A program made the translations under genes and the position numbers. Positions 54,397-64,000 of a stretch of 64,000 nt of DNA are shown piece after piece. Every line of letters starts with the position of its first letter. Position 1 is the stretch's first letter. The notes beneath the pieces are model-generated. The model was not told the origin of the DNA. It did no database searches and saw nothing but the letters and a program-made list of their open reading frames with translations. The stretch lies in contig NC_135719.1 of assembly GCF_964656455.1 (NCBI RefSeq), forward strand, positions 6,489,163 through 6,553,162, in the 5' to 3' direction. Origin of the DNA: Halichoerus grypus (lineage: Eukaryota > Chordata > Mammalia > Carnivora > Phocidae).

Positions 54397-57040
54397 TGGA
54401 CCCGTCTGTCTGTACTCAGGTTTGAGACTAATTATTTGAGGCCTAGAGCAGATGTTCAGATGTCACTGGGGCAGGTACAAAACTCAGATTTGCTACACTA
54501 CCGGGGAGCAATTACAGCTAATCGTGTAGGCACCTGGGGAGCCTCAATTTAATTAACTCCAAATATACCTGATCTGGGTAAAGGGCCAGCTCTACCTAAT
54601 GCTGGACAAGCTGTTGGGTGTTGTGTGAAGAGCTGCTCTCCCAGGCAAGGGTATGGTGTTCGCCCAGCGCCAGGATCCGCCTTCTGCTAGGCGCTGGGTC
54701 CTCCCGGGATTTCCACCTGATGAGAGTTTACCAGACACTCTCAATGGCTGGGAGCCGCTCCCTGGACTGTTCTACTAAAAGCTACCGCGATCTGTTATTT
54801 CATATGAGGAGGATTTTAATGAGGCTCTGGGTATTTAATCCTTACGGGATTAGCACCGGTAACATGATTTGGGTATCTAATCTTGCGGCAGCTTTTAAAG
54901 GCAAGACAAAACATGAGACACTAACCTGGCTTTGAAGAGATGCGTACCACAGGGCCATCTTGGAAAGGCAACCTGCTGAGAACAGGAAAGACCTTTTCTT
55001 CAGCCTCACACCCCTCAAGAAAAATAAGGCTAAGGCTACCTGAGAGCTACTTTCATGAAAGCCATTTCCCGGTGGCGCTAACGTGACTAAGTGGGCTCGA
55101 ATACAGGGATGCAGACTCGGTGCTCCTTGTGGATGGAGACTCTGAGTCATCTCTATGTTTCCCATGCCAGGCCCGGGCCGGGAACGTGGTGGGTGTGTCA
55201 CATGTGTTAGCAGCGTAAGGAGGAGGTTTGAATCCCCTGGCACGGAAGCACACGACACTGGCCAGTCTGAGTGTGGTGACTGTGCTGCGGACAGGAAAGA
55301 AGTAGCTCAATATCTTTCCCACTAAGTGTAAGCCAAGAGAATGATCTGGACAGGCTAACGAGGTGGCTCCCGGCGGGCGTCTGGGGGCAGCAGGCCCTGT
55401 CATTTCTCAGAGCTGTGAGAGCCACCGCACAGCTGAGTCACTCAGGAGGAGAACAGCTGCAGGAATAAAGCGAGAGCCCTCTTTGTGCAGTAGATGAGCT
55501 GGGCTCGTCCTTATCTCTGAAACGGATTTTCACAAACGAGTGCTTTTAGCTTCGTTTGCGCACGTACAGAATTACCTAACCCCGCCCTCTTCGGGTTAAG
55601 TATCCAGATCTGATGCTGGAAGCCAGAATCTGCTTCTCCACAGTTCTACTCTGGATATTTAACTGCCTCCCCCCCACATTCCCTAACGTTGGCCCCTTGG
55701 CACCATCTCAACGCGCAGTGACTCCCAGCATATGATCTCGCCAGATGGTTTACCAAGATGCTTGAGCTTCTGCAAATTCACCACCTTCACTGTCACGTTC
55801 TCTCTCTCTTCACCCATCTCCTCCTTCCTCCTCTTGCCACCGTGTCCTTCTGCCGTCACAACACTCAACTGTTGTAGAGGCCATGCGACTTGTGGTTGTC
55901 AATCTGGAATCATGAATACGACTCAAAATTGAGTCTGCATCAGTTAAAATGGTAGATATGAGAAGCTTATCAAAACGTCTATGTTCATGATCTGATCAAA
56001 GATCTTCAGATTGATTGAGCAGTATAAAAACAAAATAGAAGTTCCTTAAAAATCGCTGTTTGCACCTCCTTACGGCAAGATGTCTTGGATCCTGGGTGAT
56101 CTCTACGGCGTGCTAAGTAGGGTGGCTGTACATCCTAGTTTGCCTGGGAGAGTCCTGGAGTTTGTCATTCTGATGCAGTCATTAGTAAGGTTCTCTTTCA
56201 CTCTCAAAAGTAATGCAGTTGGGATGTTAAATTATGGGGTCGCCCCAGGTACAGGACCTCCCTCCCTTCTAAGACTGACATGCTGCCTTCTGAGCAAGGC
56301 AAAGTTTTCTGGCCTTCCCTTGTGGTTCCAAAAGATAGTTTACAAAACAAAAATTTCCAGTATTAAACTCAGCTGGACATTACAGAATTCCTCCTCCAAG
56401 CCACAGAAGACAGTGCTGGGATTTCAGACACCTCTTCTCAGCTTGACATCTGATGCCAGAAATTCAAGTGTTTAGAAATAAGGGAAGGGCCCGCTTCTGT
56501 GTATAAACCCCTAGGGAAGGCAATTTAAATCTTTGAGACCATGTTCAATGTCACAATGCCCCGGCTCGGTGTTCGGTCAGAGGCTTGTGACCTCAGGACT
56601 TGGTCATCTTGTCGGGGCCAATGCCAGGCTGTTTTTATTCCTTTCACCTGATACAGAAGTGACTTTAAAAATCCTCAATTTTCTCTCTTATCCTCAAGAT
56701 CGGACTCACGGTCTCTTTGTCACCTGGCTCAGTTTCAAGAGCAATCTTTGAAATGGAGGTCAGAATAACCACAGCTGGATGATGCTGGTTTCCAGTTCTT
56801 TCCTTGGCTGGTGGACTGGACGCAGCTGTACTCTACTCTGAACGTGAATCCTGGACGATTAGGATAAGGCATTTAGCCAAAGACAGAAAGATGAAACAAA
56901 ATGCTTCCTTAATTTACCGGTCTCCTGCATTACCACTGACAAAAATACTTATATTCCAAACAGTGTCTGGGCTAGAAAATCAATTCAGTCAACAAACAGT
57001 CAGCCAACACGTCCACTGCTATAGTTTTTCCATTAAAGAT

Positions 57041-57255
57041 GGGACGCCTGGGTGGCTCAGTTGGTTAAGCGGCTGCCTTCAGCTCAGGTCATGATCCCAG
57101 GGTCCTGGGATCGAGCCCCGCGTTGGGCTGGCTCCCTGCTCGGCGGGAAGCCTGCTTCTCCCTCCCCCACTCCCCCGGCTTGTGTTCCCTCTCTCGCTAT
57201 CTCCCTCTCTGTCAAATAAATAAAATAAATCTAAAAAAAAAAAAAAAAAAAAAAG
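57041..57255 (+). mobile_element. Carnivore SINE
   Basis: gggacgcctgggtggctcag head, a CT-rich block, gtcaaataaataaaataaat and a long A tail. Antisense to ABHD2. Confidence 0.96.
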
Positions 57256-57334
57256 ATTAGGCTCTTTAGAATAAGTACACTTCAGAAAAATCTTCAAGAC
57301 TTCTACATCTTCTATCATTTTTAAGTGTTATTTA

Positions 57335-57536
57335 TTTTATTTTATTTTTTAAAAGATTTTATTTATTTGACAGAGAGAGAGACAGACAGAGAGAGAACAC
57401 AAGCAAGGGGAGGGGAGAGGGAGAAGCAGGCTTCCCGCTGAGCAGGGAGCTCGATGCGGGGCTCGATCCCAGGACCCCGGGATCATGACCTGAGCCGAAG
57501 GCAGACGCTTAACCATCTGAGGCACGCAGGCGCCCC
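57335..57536 (-). mobile_element. Carnivore SINE, antisense
   Basis: T-rich tail, gattttatttatttgacaga, terminal gaggcacgcaggcgcccc; ttaagtgttatttattt is duplicated on both sides. About 80 bp from the oppositely oriented SINE at 57041-57255. Confidence 0.96.
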
Positions 57537-57785
57537 TTAAGTGTTATTTATTTCTCATCCACGTGATAGGGTTGTGTACTTGGTCTGATCCGGTACGGTA
57601 CCCAAGCTCAATAAGAAATTTAAAAGACTGATAAATTTCACTCTTGTGGGTTCCACTCTTGTCATCCTAATGGTTTCACATTTTATTTATGGTCAGATCA
57701 GCTAATGTCATTTCATTTAATCCAATTTAATTCATCACAAAAGAAATACTTAATATTTTCTAGCTTAAAAAATATATGAACTATA

Positions 57786-57971
57786 GGGGCGCCTGGATGG
57801 CTCAGCCTTTGAAGCATCCAACTCTTGATTTCGGCTCAGGTCATGATCTCAGCGTCGTGAGACTGAGCCCTGCATTGGGCTCCATGCTGGGTGTGGAGCC
57901 TGATTAAGATTCTCTCTTTCTCCCTCTCCTTCTGCACCTTCCCCCTGCTCGCTCTCTCTCAAAATAAAAAA

Positions 57972-57973
<2 letters not shown>
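57786..57973 (+). mobile_element. Carnivore SINE with AT-repeat tail
   Basis: ggggcgcctggatggctcag head, gactcttgattt-like middle, ctcaaaataaaaaaaga tail leading into a pure AT repeat. Confidence 0.94.

Positions 57974-58020
<47 letters not shown>
57974..58020 (+). repeat. (AT)n microsatellite at SINE tail
   Basis: About 23 uninterrupted AT units, grown from the SINE tail. Likely length-polymorphic. Confidence 0.97.
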
Positions 58021-58022
<2 letters not shown>

Positions 58023-58192
58023 AACTATACTGCAGCAAGTGGTGAAAAAAAATTTTTAAGAATGAAACGAATTTTTAGAAGGCTGAAATACAGCGAAAAG
58101 AGCATGTGGTACAATAAAAACAACTCGCCCATAGTGACTCTCAGAGCTGGCTGTGTAGCCAGCAGCCAGCAGCACTGAGTTGGAGGCAGCTG

Positions 58193-58214
58193 ACCCCAGC
58201 CCCAGCCCCAGCCC
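58193..58214 (+). repeat. (CAGCCC)n short tandem repeat
   Basis: agcccc repeated nearly four times in a row. Confidence 0.9.
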
Positions 58215-59104
58215 CGGGGGGCAAGACAGTCAGAAAGCACGAACTGCGTCCTTCAAGGTCACCGCCAGGGCCTGGCTGTCTCTGTACAGAGTTCATAACT
58301 TAGAGCATACTCAAGCCAGAGAGAATTCTCTGCTTGGCAAGCACAGCTTCTCAACGGGTCCTTGCAAAAGTTCACATGCGCTCAACTGCATGAGGTTGAG
58401 GCAGAGGCAAGATCATCTGGCTGTTCACGTCAACGTCCGCCTTTTCTCCTCTAAGTTGGTTCCCGGAAAACACAGAGCGGAAAACAGAAAAAGTCATTGC
58501 TATTTACTGCTACTTGCTGGACTCCATGCTACGCACTTTTATATTAATGCTAACTTTCTCAACAACCTGGGGGAACTAGGTGTGCAAACCCCCATCTGCT
58601 GGACTCTAAAACACAGGCTCTTCCCTTATGCGGACATTTCCTGAGCATCTCTAAGTGATATACCACCTGCGGGAGACGAATGTAAAAAAATCACATAAGA
58701 ATTGAAAACCAAAATCTGGTCCCTGTTCTTGAAAAGGACAAGGTCTGGTCAACGTTCTTTTTAGACAAACGCAGCCAAGAAACTCACACTGATTCTGAGT
58801 GTGCTCCCCACCTCCCCATCCCATGTCGAGCAGCTCCTCAAGCAGCCTGGGAGCATCAAGGCGGCAGGTACTCTGCACGCCCCCTGTGTTCTCCTCACAG
58901 GGGCTGGCCCCACGAATGTCCCTCGGATGCCGGATGAACAAAAGAGCAGAGCCCGAACCCACCAGGCCCACTGCTATGGCTCTGAGAAGCTCCCAGATAC
59001 ACTTTTGCCTTCAACCTAAAATGTGTCTGAGTGGGTGGGAACTCTCTCCTTGCTCCTGAGAAGTGTCAGCAGGATTCGGTCTATCACATAGAGAGGCGAT
59101 GTAG

Positions 59105-59330
59105 CCCGTTGTTCAAAAGCACGAGCTTCAGGACTCGACTGTCTGGGTGGGAAACCTGGGCCACCTGCTCATCAGCTTTGTGATCTGGAGCAAGTTGCGC
59201 AACCTCGCTGGGCCTCGGGTTCCTCGTCTGTAAAAGGGCAATGGCTCATTTAATACATCCTATCAAGTACTCAGAACAGTGCCCGCCCCACAACAAACAT
59301 TATTCATATAAACAGTAATGACCACTGCCA
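59105..59330 (+). repeat. MIR SINE
   Basis: caaaagcacgagcttcagga, tgtgatctggagcaagttgc, gtctgtaaaagggcaatggc, aagtactcagaacagtgccc follow the MIR consensus from head to tail. Confidence 0.88.
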
Positions 59331-60744
59331 CCAAAGTGGGGGAAAAGTCTTTTGAAATGCTCAGCTGCCTCCCTGCTCCTGTCTAGTCCTCACGAACAAT
59401 ATCCTGCGTAGGACATGTGCACCACCCCAGAGCTGCTGCTGACTGGGGTTGAGAACCACATAGTCTGAAGCCTGGTTCTGTCACTTACGAGTGGTGGGAC
59501 CCCGGGCAAGCCTGTGGAGTGGGGACACTAGCACCCACCTCCGGATGTCAGCGGGGTTCAGGCGAAGCAGCTCATGCACATGCTCAGCGTGCCCTGGCCC
59601 TCGTCAGTCAGTGTGAGCTACATGGGAACTGCTGTCGTGCAGGATTTTCCTTAATGACTTCATCCTTCAAAGGCAGCATGAAGGACTCTAAGTCACGAGA
59701 ATGTGAAATTCTTCTGTTTGCGAGAGATCTGTTTTTCACAATTTCTAATCACATCAGCCAAGACGTCCAATGGCAAGGGACTGGTGCTTATGTGGTCTGT
59801 GGAACAGTCAGTCTGATATGTGGGGAAAGGTCCTCTACGATGTTCTCGGAGAGATCTGAGGGGGGTTGTGTAACAGGAAAAGAAGAATGGAAGGCTTCCT
59901 GTTAACACCCTCTGTAGTTTTCCTCTGGTCAAGATCAGCCTCCAATGGCCATAAAGAGGTGTCCACGGTGACTTGATGGCCCACCATCTGCTCAAGAGCA
60001 GCATGGCTTGCACAAGGGAAGGCTCTTATGAGCATCAGGGGCATGGGTTGGAGACGTGGTTTGCCAAGATCACCTTACAGACAGTCATTTCACGGCCCTC
60101 ACCTCCGTCCCCAGTCAGCACCGATGCAGCGAGCACCTTCTAGGGGCTGAGCAGTTTTCTGGGCACAAACACCACTGGCTCCCATGGAATGGACTCGGGG
60201 AGACCGGGGATTAGAGAATGGGGGGTGAGGGCAGGGCACAAGGACCTTCCAAGAAGGTGACATCTTAGCTGAGACCCGAACGACAAGAAGAAGCTAAGTC
60301 AAGACCAGAGAAGAGCCGTCCAGACAGACCTGGGGCAGACCTATGATCGGCAGCCCTCAGGCTGGTGCCTGGTGTCGGCGGACGCGCTGCATGTCCTGGG
60401 AACCAGAGCCCCCTTAATGTCACATCCGGTCCTCCCACACGGACGAGGCCGACGTGGTTGGGGGTCTATGAAAAGTGAAGGGAAGGAGATTCAGAAGAGG
60501 CTTAAGATGGCTCTGCTTTCTTTTACCTTTTCCACTGAAAAATAGAGGAAGGGAAGAAAGAGGGAGGGACAGTAATACTAAAAATAATAACAAATAAAAG
60601 AGGCTTAAGAAACCTATCCCCCAACTGCAACGTATGGAACTGATTTGGATCCTGAATCCAGTACAAAGAAAGAAGCCAGTTGGGGAAACTGAACTGCTAT
60701 TAAGGAATGCTGGAGTCTCAGGCGTGATGGTGGCATTGTGCTTA

Positions 60745-60944
60745 TGTTCTTTTATGAGCTGAACCGTGTCCTCCCCAATTCGTACGTTGAAGTCCTAGCC
60801 CCGGCTGCCTCAGAATATGAATGTATTTGGAGAAAGGGCCTTTAGAGAAATAATTAAGTTAAAACAGGGTCATTAGGGTTGAGCCCTAATCCAACCTGAC
60901 TGGTGTCTTTGTAAGAAGAGGAGAGTAGGACACAGACAGAGGGA

Positions 60945-60986
<42 letters not shown>

Positions 60987-61164
60987 TGCACAAGACAAGA
61001 AGATAGTCACCTACAAGCCTGGGAGAGAAGCTCAGAAGAAACCAAGCCTGCCCACACCTTGAACTTGAACTCCCGGCCTCCGGAACTGTGAGAAGATAAA
61101 TGTCTGTAGTTTGGGCCACCCACATGGTGGTATTTTGTGAGGGCAGTCCTAGCGAACTAAAACA
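60745..61164 (+). mobile_element. MLT1 solo LTR (ERVL-MaLR), sense
   Basis: tgttcttttatgagctgaac, aattaagttaaaacagggtc, tgagccctaatccaacctga, gaagaaaccaagcctgccca, gcctccggaactgtgagaag to gcgaactaaaaca. gctta and gttta at the ends resemble its 5-bp target duplication. No coding interior. Confidence 0.9.
60946..60983 (+). repeat. (AC)n microsatellite inside MLT1
   Basis: 19 AC units replace the short gacacacagaggg-type region of the LTR. Confidence 0.97.
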
Positions 61165-62299
61165 GTTTACAAAGAGTCTGCGTAGCTTAGCATCATACAC
61201 TAAAATAGTCACAGATGGAAGGAAGGGCTCTCCGGGACAAGCTCCAAAATAATCTTCGAAAGGGAAGGAAAGGGCAGGAAGGGGGTTGTGGATGAAACGA
61301 GATTGGCCATAAATTGAGTAACTGTTGAGGCTGAATGGTGCTCATTTTACTATTCTCTCTACTTTTGTATATTTTGAACATTTCTCTAACAGGAAGGTTT
61401 TTTTAAAAACTGAAGAGGAAACGTATCTTCTAGGTCATCCGCCTTTCTGGAAAACTACTGGAGTACAACAAACTATAGGCATTTACTTCTAAAATTCGAA
61501 ACAAACTGTTAACAACAAATGAAAGGAAAGAGTTAACTGACTTTGAAAACCTTGGGGGCTGAGCTCTCCCTGGACGGGCTGACTTCGCCCCGTGGATTCT
61601 CCTTGTTGGGATTCAGCTCACCAGCCCCGACATACCACACTCTTAAGAGGCAGCTATGTACGCCGTCCTCCCCCGGAGCCCACTCCCTTTGGTTTAGGAG
61701 CTCCAACCCATGGGACCCTGAAGACCCAGTTCAAATGCTGTTCCTGGAAGAATCCTTCCTTCCGCAACACCACTGCTTCCCTACAGACAGGCTGGTTTCC
61801 CTCTGCTGCGGCCTCACCCATCACCCTGTGGTGTGATGATTTACTGATGGAATGTATCTTATTTATCTGGGCCGCAGAGAGCACGGCTAATCCCTCGCTC
61901 GCATGAACAGATCTTCAAGTATTTGAAGAATAAACTGAACATTTAATGGATGGCTACTATATGTGAGGCGCTCAGCTACCTGCTAAGGCCTTAGTAACCC
62001 ACGTTTAATTGTACAGTTGTAACCCCCATTTGGGGCTGTTGAAGAATCTGGAACTGAGGTTAAGTCAGCGGCAGGGCGGGGGCAGGGACCATCTCTGTGC
62101 CACACCGAGCCTACTCTTCTCTGCTCCTTCAGCCAATCCCCCGGCTTGTGTGTGAATGTTTCCCAATCTAGTGTCCCTTCCTCACGGCCCCTAGCACGGC
62201 ACTCCTGGGGGCAGGGGACCTGGACCACACACACCCAGCGCTTCTATTAGCTCTGAGATGATCCTGGACCCTGGAGCAGCCAGATCCAGGCCCTTCTCT

Positions 62300-62485
62300 T
62301 AGCTCTCCTGCTTACTGGCCCTATGTGTTGCCCCAATTACTTAACCTCTCTGTGCCTCTGTGCGCCTTTTCATCACAATTTCACTAAGTGTCCCACTGGT
62401 TGCTGTGCAGATTAAAGGGATTATGTCTGTGTAAGCATCAGCACTGGGTTGGGCACACGTTAAGTGCCCTCGGTGGCATTTCTTG
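62300..62485 (+). repeat. MIR SINE
   Basis: ccaattacttaacctctctg, gtgcagattaaagggattat, cagcactgggttgggcacac match the MIR core and 3' part. Confidence 0.75.
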
Positions 62486-64000
62486 TCTTGTTTTTGGCAG
62501 ATGGTGCAGTTAGATAGCACTCCCAAGTCTGTCTCTGCCTGGGGTCCCGAGTGAGGCCAAGCCATGCCTCCCTATCCTCAACTTGTGCAGACGGATTTTT
62601 ATATACAAGTGTGGGACCTTATAATCATTCCCCATTGTTTTCATTTTTGTAAGATTCTGCCTGTTTCTGCCTTTTGGATCCGATCCGTCTCCCACATGCT
62701 CACTCTTCTCCTTTTCCTGAGTTGTCTGTACGTCTGGATCTTCAGGCCACCAACCACACTGTTGAACAGAAGAGTGTGTAACATGGTGTCTTTAGTCGTG
62801 GGAGTGAGTGTGGAGAAGCAGCAGGGTGCAGGACAGCCTGCCTGGTATGAGCAGGTGCCCCCGCTCACGCTCCCCTACCCGCACCCTACACATCACCGGT
62901 AGCAGCATAAAGCGCAACAACCTTGCTGGAGGACAATCTGACAATATGGACAAATAGGCATACCAAATGTCGACTCTGAAATTCTAGTCCTGGAAATTCG
63001 GCCCAAGGTAGTCATTAAAGAGAAAAACAAATTCTAGGCGAAAGATATTTATAGCATCATTATTTAAAATGCTGAAAAACTGTAAATAAGCTAAATGGAC
63101 TACAAAGAGGAATGGTTAGATAAACAATAACAGAGTAGTAACAGCAACGCGGCCCGTAAAAAGATTAAATGTAGTGACTATGCACCTTTATGTTAGTGAA
63201 TATAAGATTATTTAAATTAAGTCACCATAGATATACACACTCTGACTGCATCTAAATAAAAACTATGTACACACAGATGAAGGAATGGGAAGATAAACAA
63301 ATAGGAAATTATAGTTATGGTGAGATTGTAGATGCAATTTTCAGTTGTTTCCCATTAAAACGCACCGTAATTTATTTGGTTATAAGCAACCCCAGTGTTT
63401 GTGCGTATTCAAACACATATTTTATGTATTTATTATTTATGTGTGCATCTATAATATGAAGGGAGATTTAAATAAGAATCAAGGACGGGCAATCTGGAAG
63501 ACAGAGCCTTCGCCAATGCGGGACTTCAATTAAAGGCAAGAAGCATCTGTCTCAAGATGAGATCCAGTTCCTCTCTTCAAGGAACTTGGAATTCAATGAG
63601 TTGTTGATGTGCCAGACTCCCTTCCCACGGCCACACGTGTGTCTCATCACAACCCTTGCCAGCCAGTCACAAGAGTCCTGAGGAATGGGCGTCAGGATCG
63701 CTCAGTGGTGCAGGGCATGGGCTATGGGGCTCCTGGCCCTGCTCTGACACCTACCTACCAGCAGGGGGCCTCGGGGGAGCCCTGCCCCTGTGATTTTCAC
63801 ACTCTGTGTCCAGGAGGCAGGATGAGCTGGGGGTAGCTCCGGGGCCCATCGGAAAGGCTGATGTGAAGCATGGCATCATAAACGCCCAGTACACCCTGGC
63901 TGCTGGTATAACCACGTGCCCCACTGCCTCTCCAGATGGGCGTAAATTCTGAACTCAGAAAGGTAAAGCAGGACAGAAGTAACAGCACACTTGTGGCGAG

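Larger units (their letters stand above)
60590..61405 (+). mobile_element. Old L1 3' end split by an MLT1 LTR
   Basis: Left part: tgatttggatcctgaatcca, gcgtgatggtggcattgtgc. Right part after the LTR: gattggccataaattgagta, ttctctctacttttgtatat, aacatttctctaacagg. Together they form one L1 3' end. Confidence 0.7.
50794..64000 (-). other. ABHD2: ABHD2 upstream intron (continues past window)
   Basis: The Ser207 exon begins in mid-codon, so another exon lies upstream on the minus strand, but no match to ABHD2 residues before 180 was seen up to 64000. The stretch has L1, MLT1, MER5 and MIR relics plus SINEs listed separately. About 54400-57030, 58200-59100, 59500-60580 and 62900-63690 show nothing I can name. 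Confidence 0.75.

Noticed and set aside
54780..54900. Possible nuclear mitochondrial (12S rRNA) insert, because of gggtatctaatcttg
   Set aside because: The flanks do not follow the 12S rRNA order I know; a match of about a dozen bases is not enough. BLAST against a carnivore mitochondrial genome would settle it.
56080..56475. 131-codon plus-strand open frame
   Set aside because: No recognisable domain, no splice or promoter context, and it lies inside an ABHD2 intron.
50794..64000. Search for the preceding ABHD2 exon (SPRMFTYG region)
   Set aside because: No minus-strand segment matching residues before 180 with an in-phase donor was found, so it is placed outside the window.

Overview
This window is mammalian nuclear DNA from a carnivore, most likely an arctoid caniform (bear, pinniped or mustelid lineage). 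The evidence is about 30 copies of the carnivore tRNA-Lys-derived SINE (heads like ggggcgcctgggtggctcag, tails ending in AATAAA plus poly-A), inserted in both orientations and often with clear target-site duplications. I saw no copy with the dog-type SINEC_Cf head (gggatccctgggtggcgcag), which argues against a dog-like canid. The genus cannot be read from the sequence.

Three protein-coding loci are supported. (1) At 2760-3600 a CpG island holds a probable minus-strand promoter and non-coding first exon. From gene order it is assigned to FANCI; no FANCI codon lies in the window. (2) RLBP1 (CRALBP, the visual-cycle 11-cis-retinoid carrier) is complete on the plus strand. It has a putative promoter and non-coding exon near 11.6-11.69 kb, seven coding exons from 14003 to 22924, and a poly(A) signal at 23088. 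The spliced frame is 954 nt, giving 317 aa, the same length as human CRALBP, and all introns are GT-AG. (3) ABHD2 is on the minus strand. The window holds its last six coding exons (50793 down to 34263), about residues 180-425, including the catalytic Ser, Asp and His. A long SINE-free 3' UTR runs down to a poly(A) signal near 28522. The rest of ABHD2 lies beyond position 64000. RLBP1 and ABHD2 converge tail to tail with about 5.4 kb between their 3' ends. The order matches the human 15q26.1 neighbourhood (ABHD2-RLBP1-FANCI), read here in the opposite direction.

Layout: 1-2760 putative FANCI intron 1 with L2, MIR and SINEs; 2760-3600 CpG-island promoter; 3600-11500 intergenic with an L1 3' end, an MLT1 LTR, MER5A, MIRs and SINEs; 11.5-23.1 kb RLBP1, with a SINE/L1 pile-up in intron 4; 23.1-28.5 kb intergenic; 28.5-34.26 kb ABHD2 3' UTR; 34.26-50.8 kb ABHD2 exons and introns; 50.8-64 kb ABHD2 upstream intron.

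I found no prokaryotic, phage, CRISPR or other novel multi-gene system. The most unusual non-coding signals are a near-perfect 91-nt hairpin in RLBP1 intron 1 (a MER53 palindrome resembling the miR-1302 precursor family), a complete Tc1/mariner-type MITE, close inverted SINE pairs inside transcribed regions, a 9-kb SINE desert over the ABHD2 3' UTR, and two intragenic CpG-dense patches.
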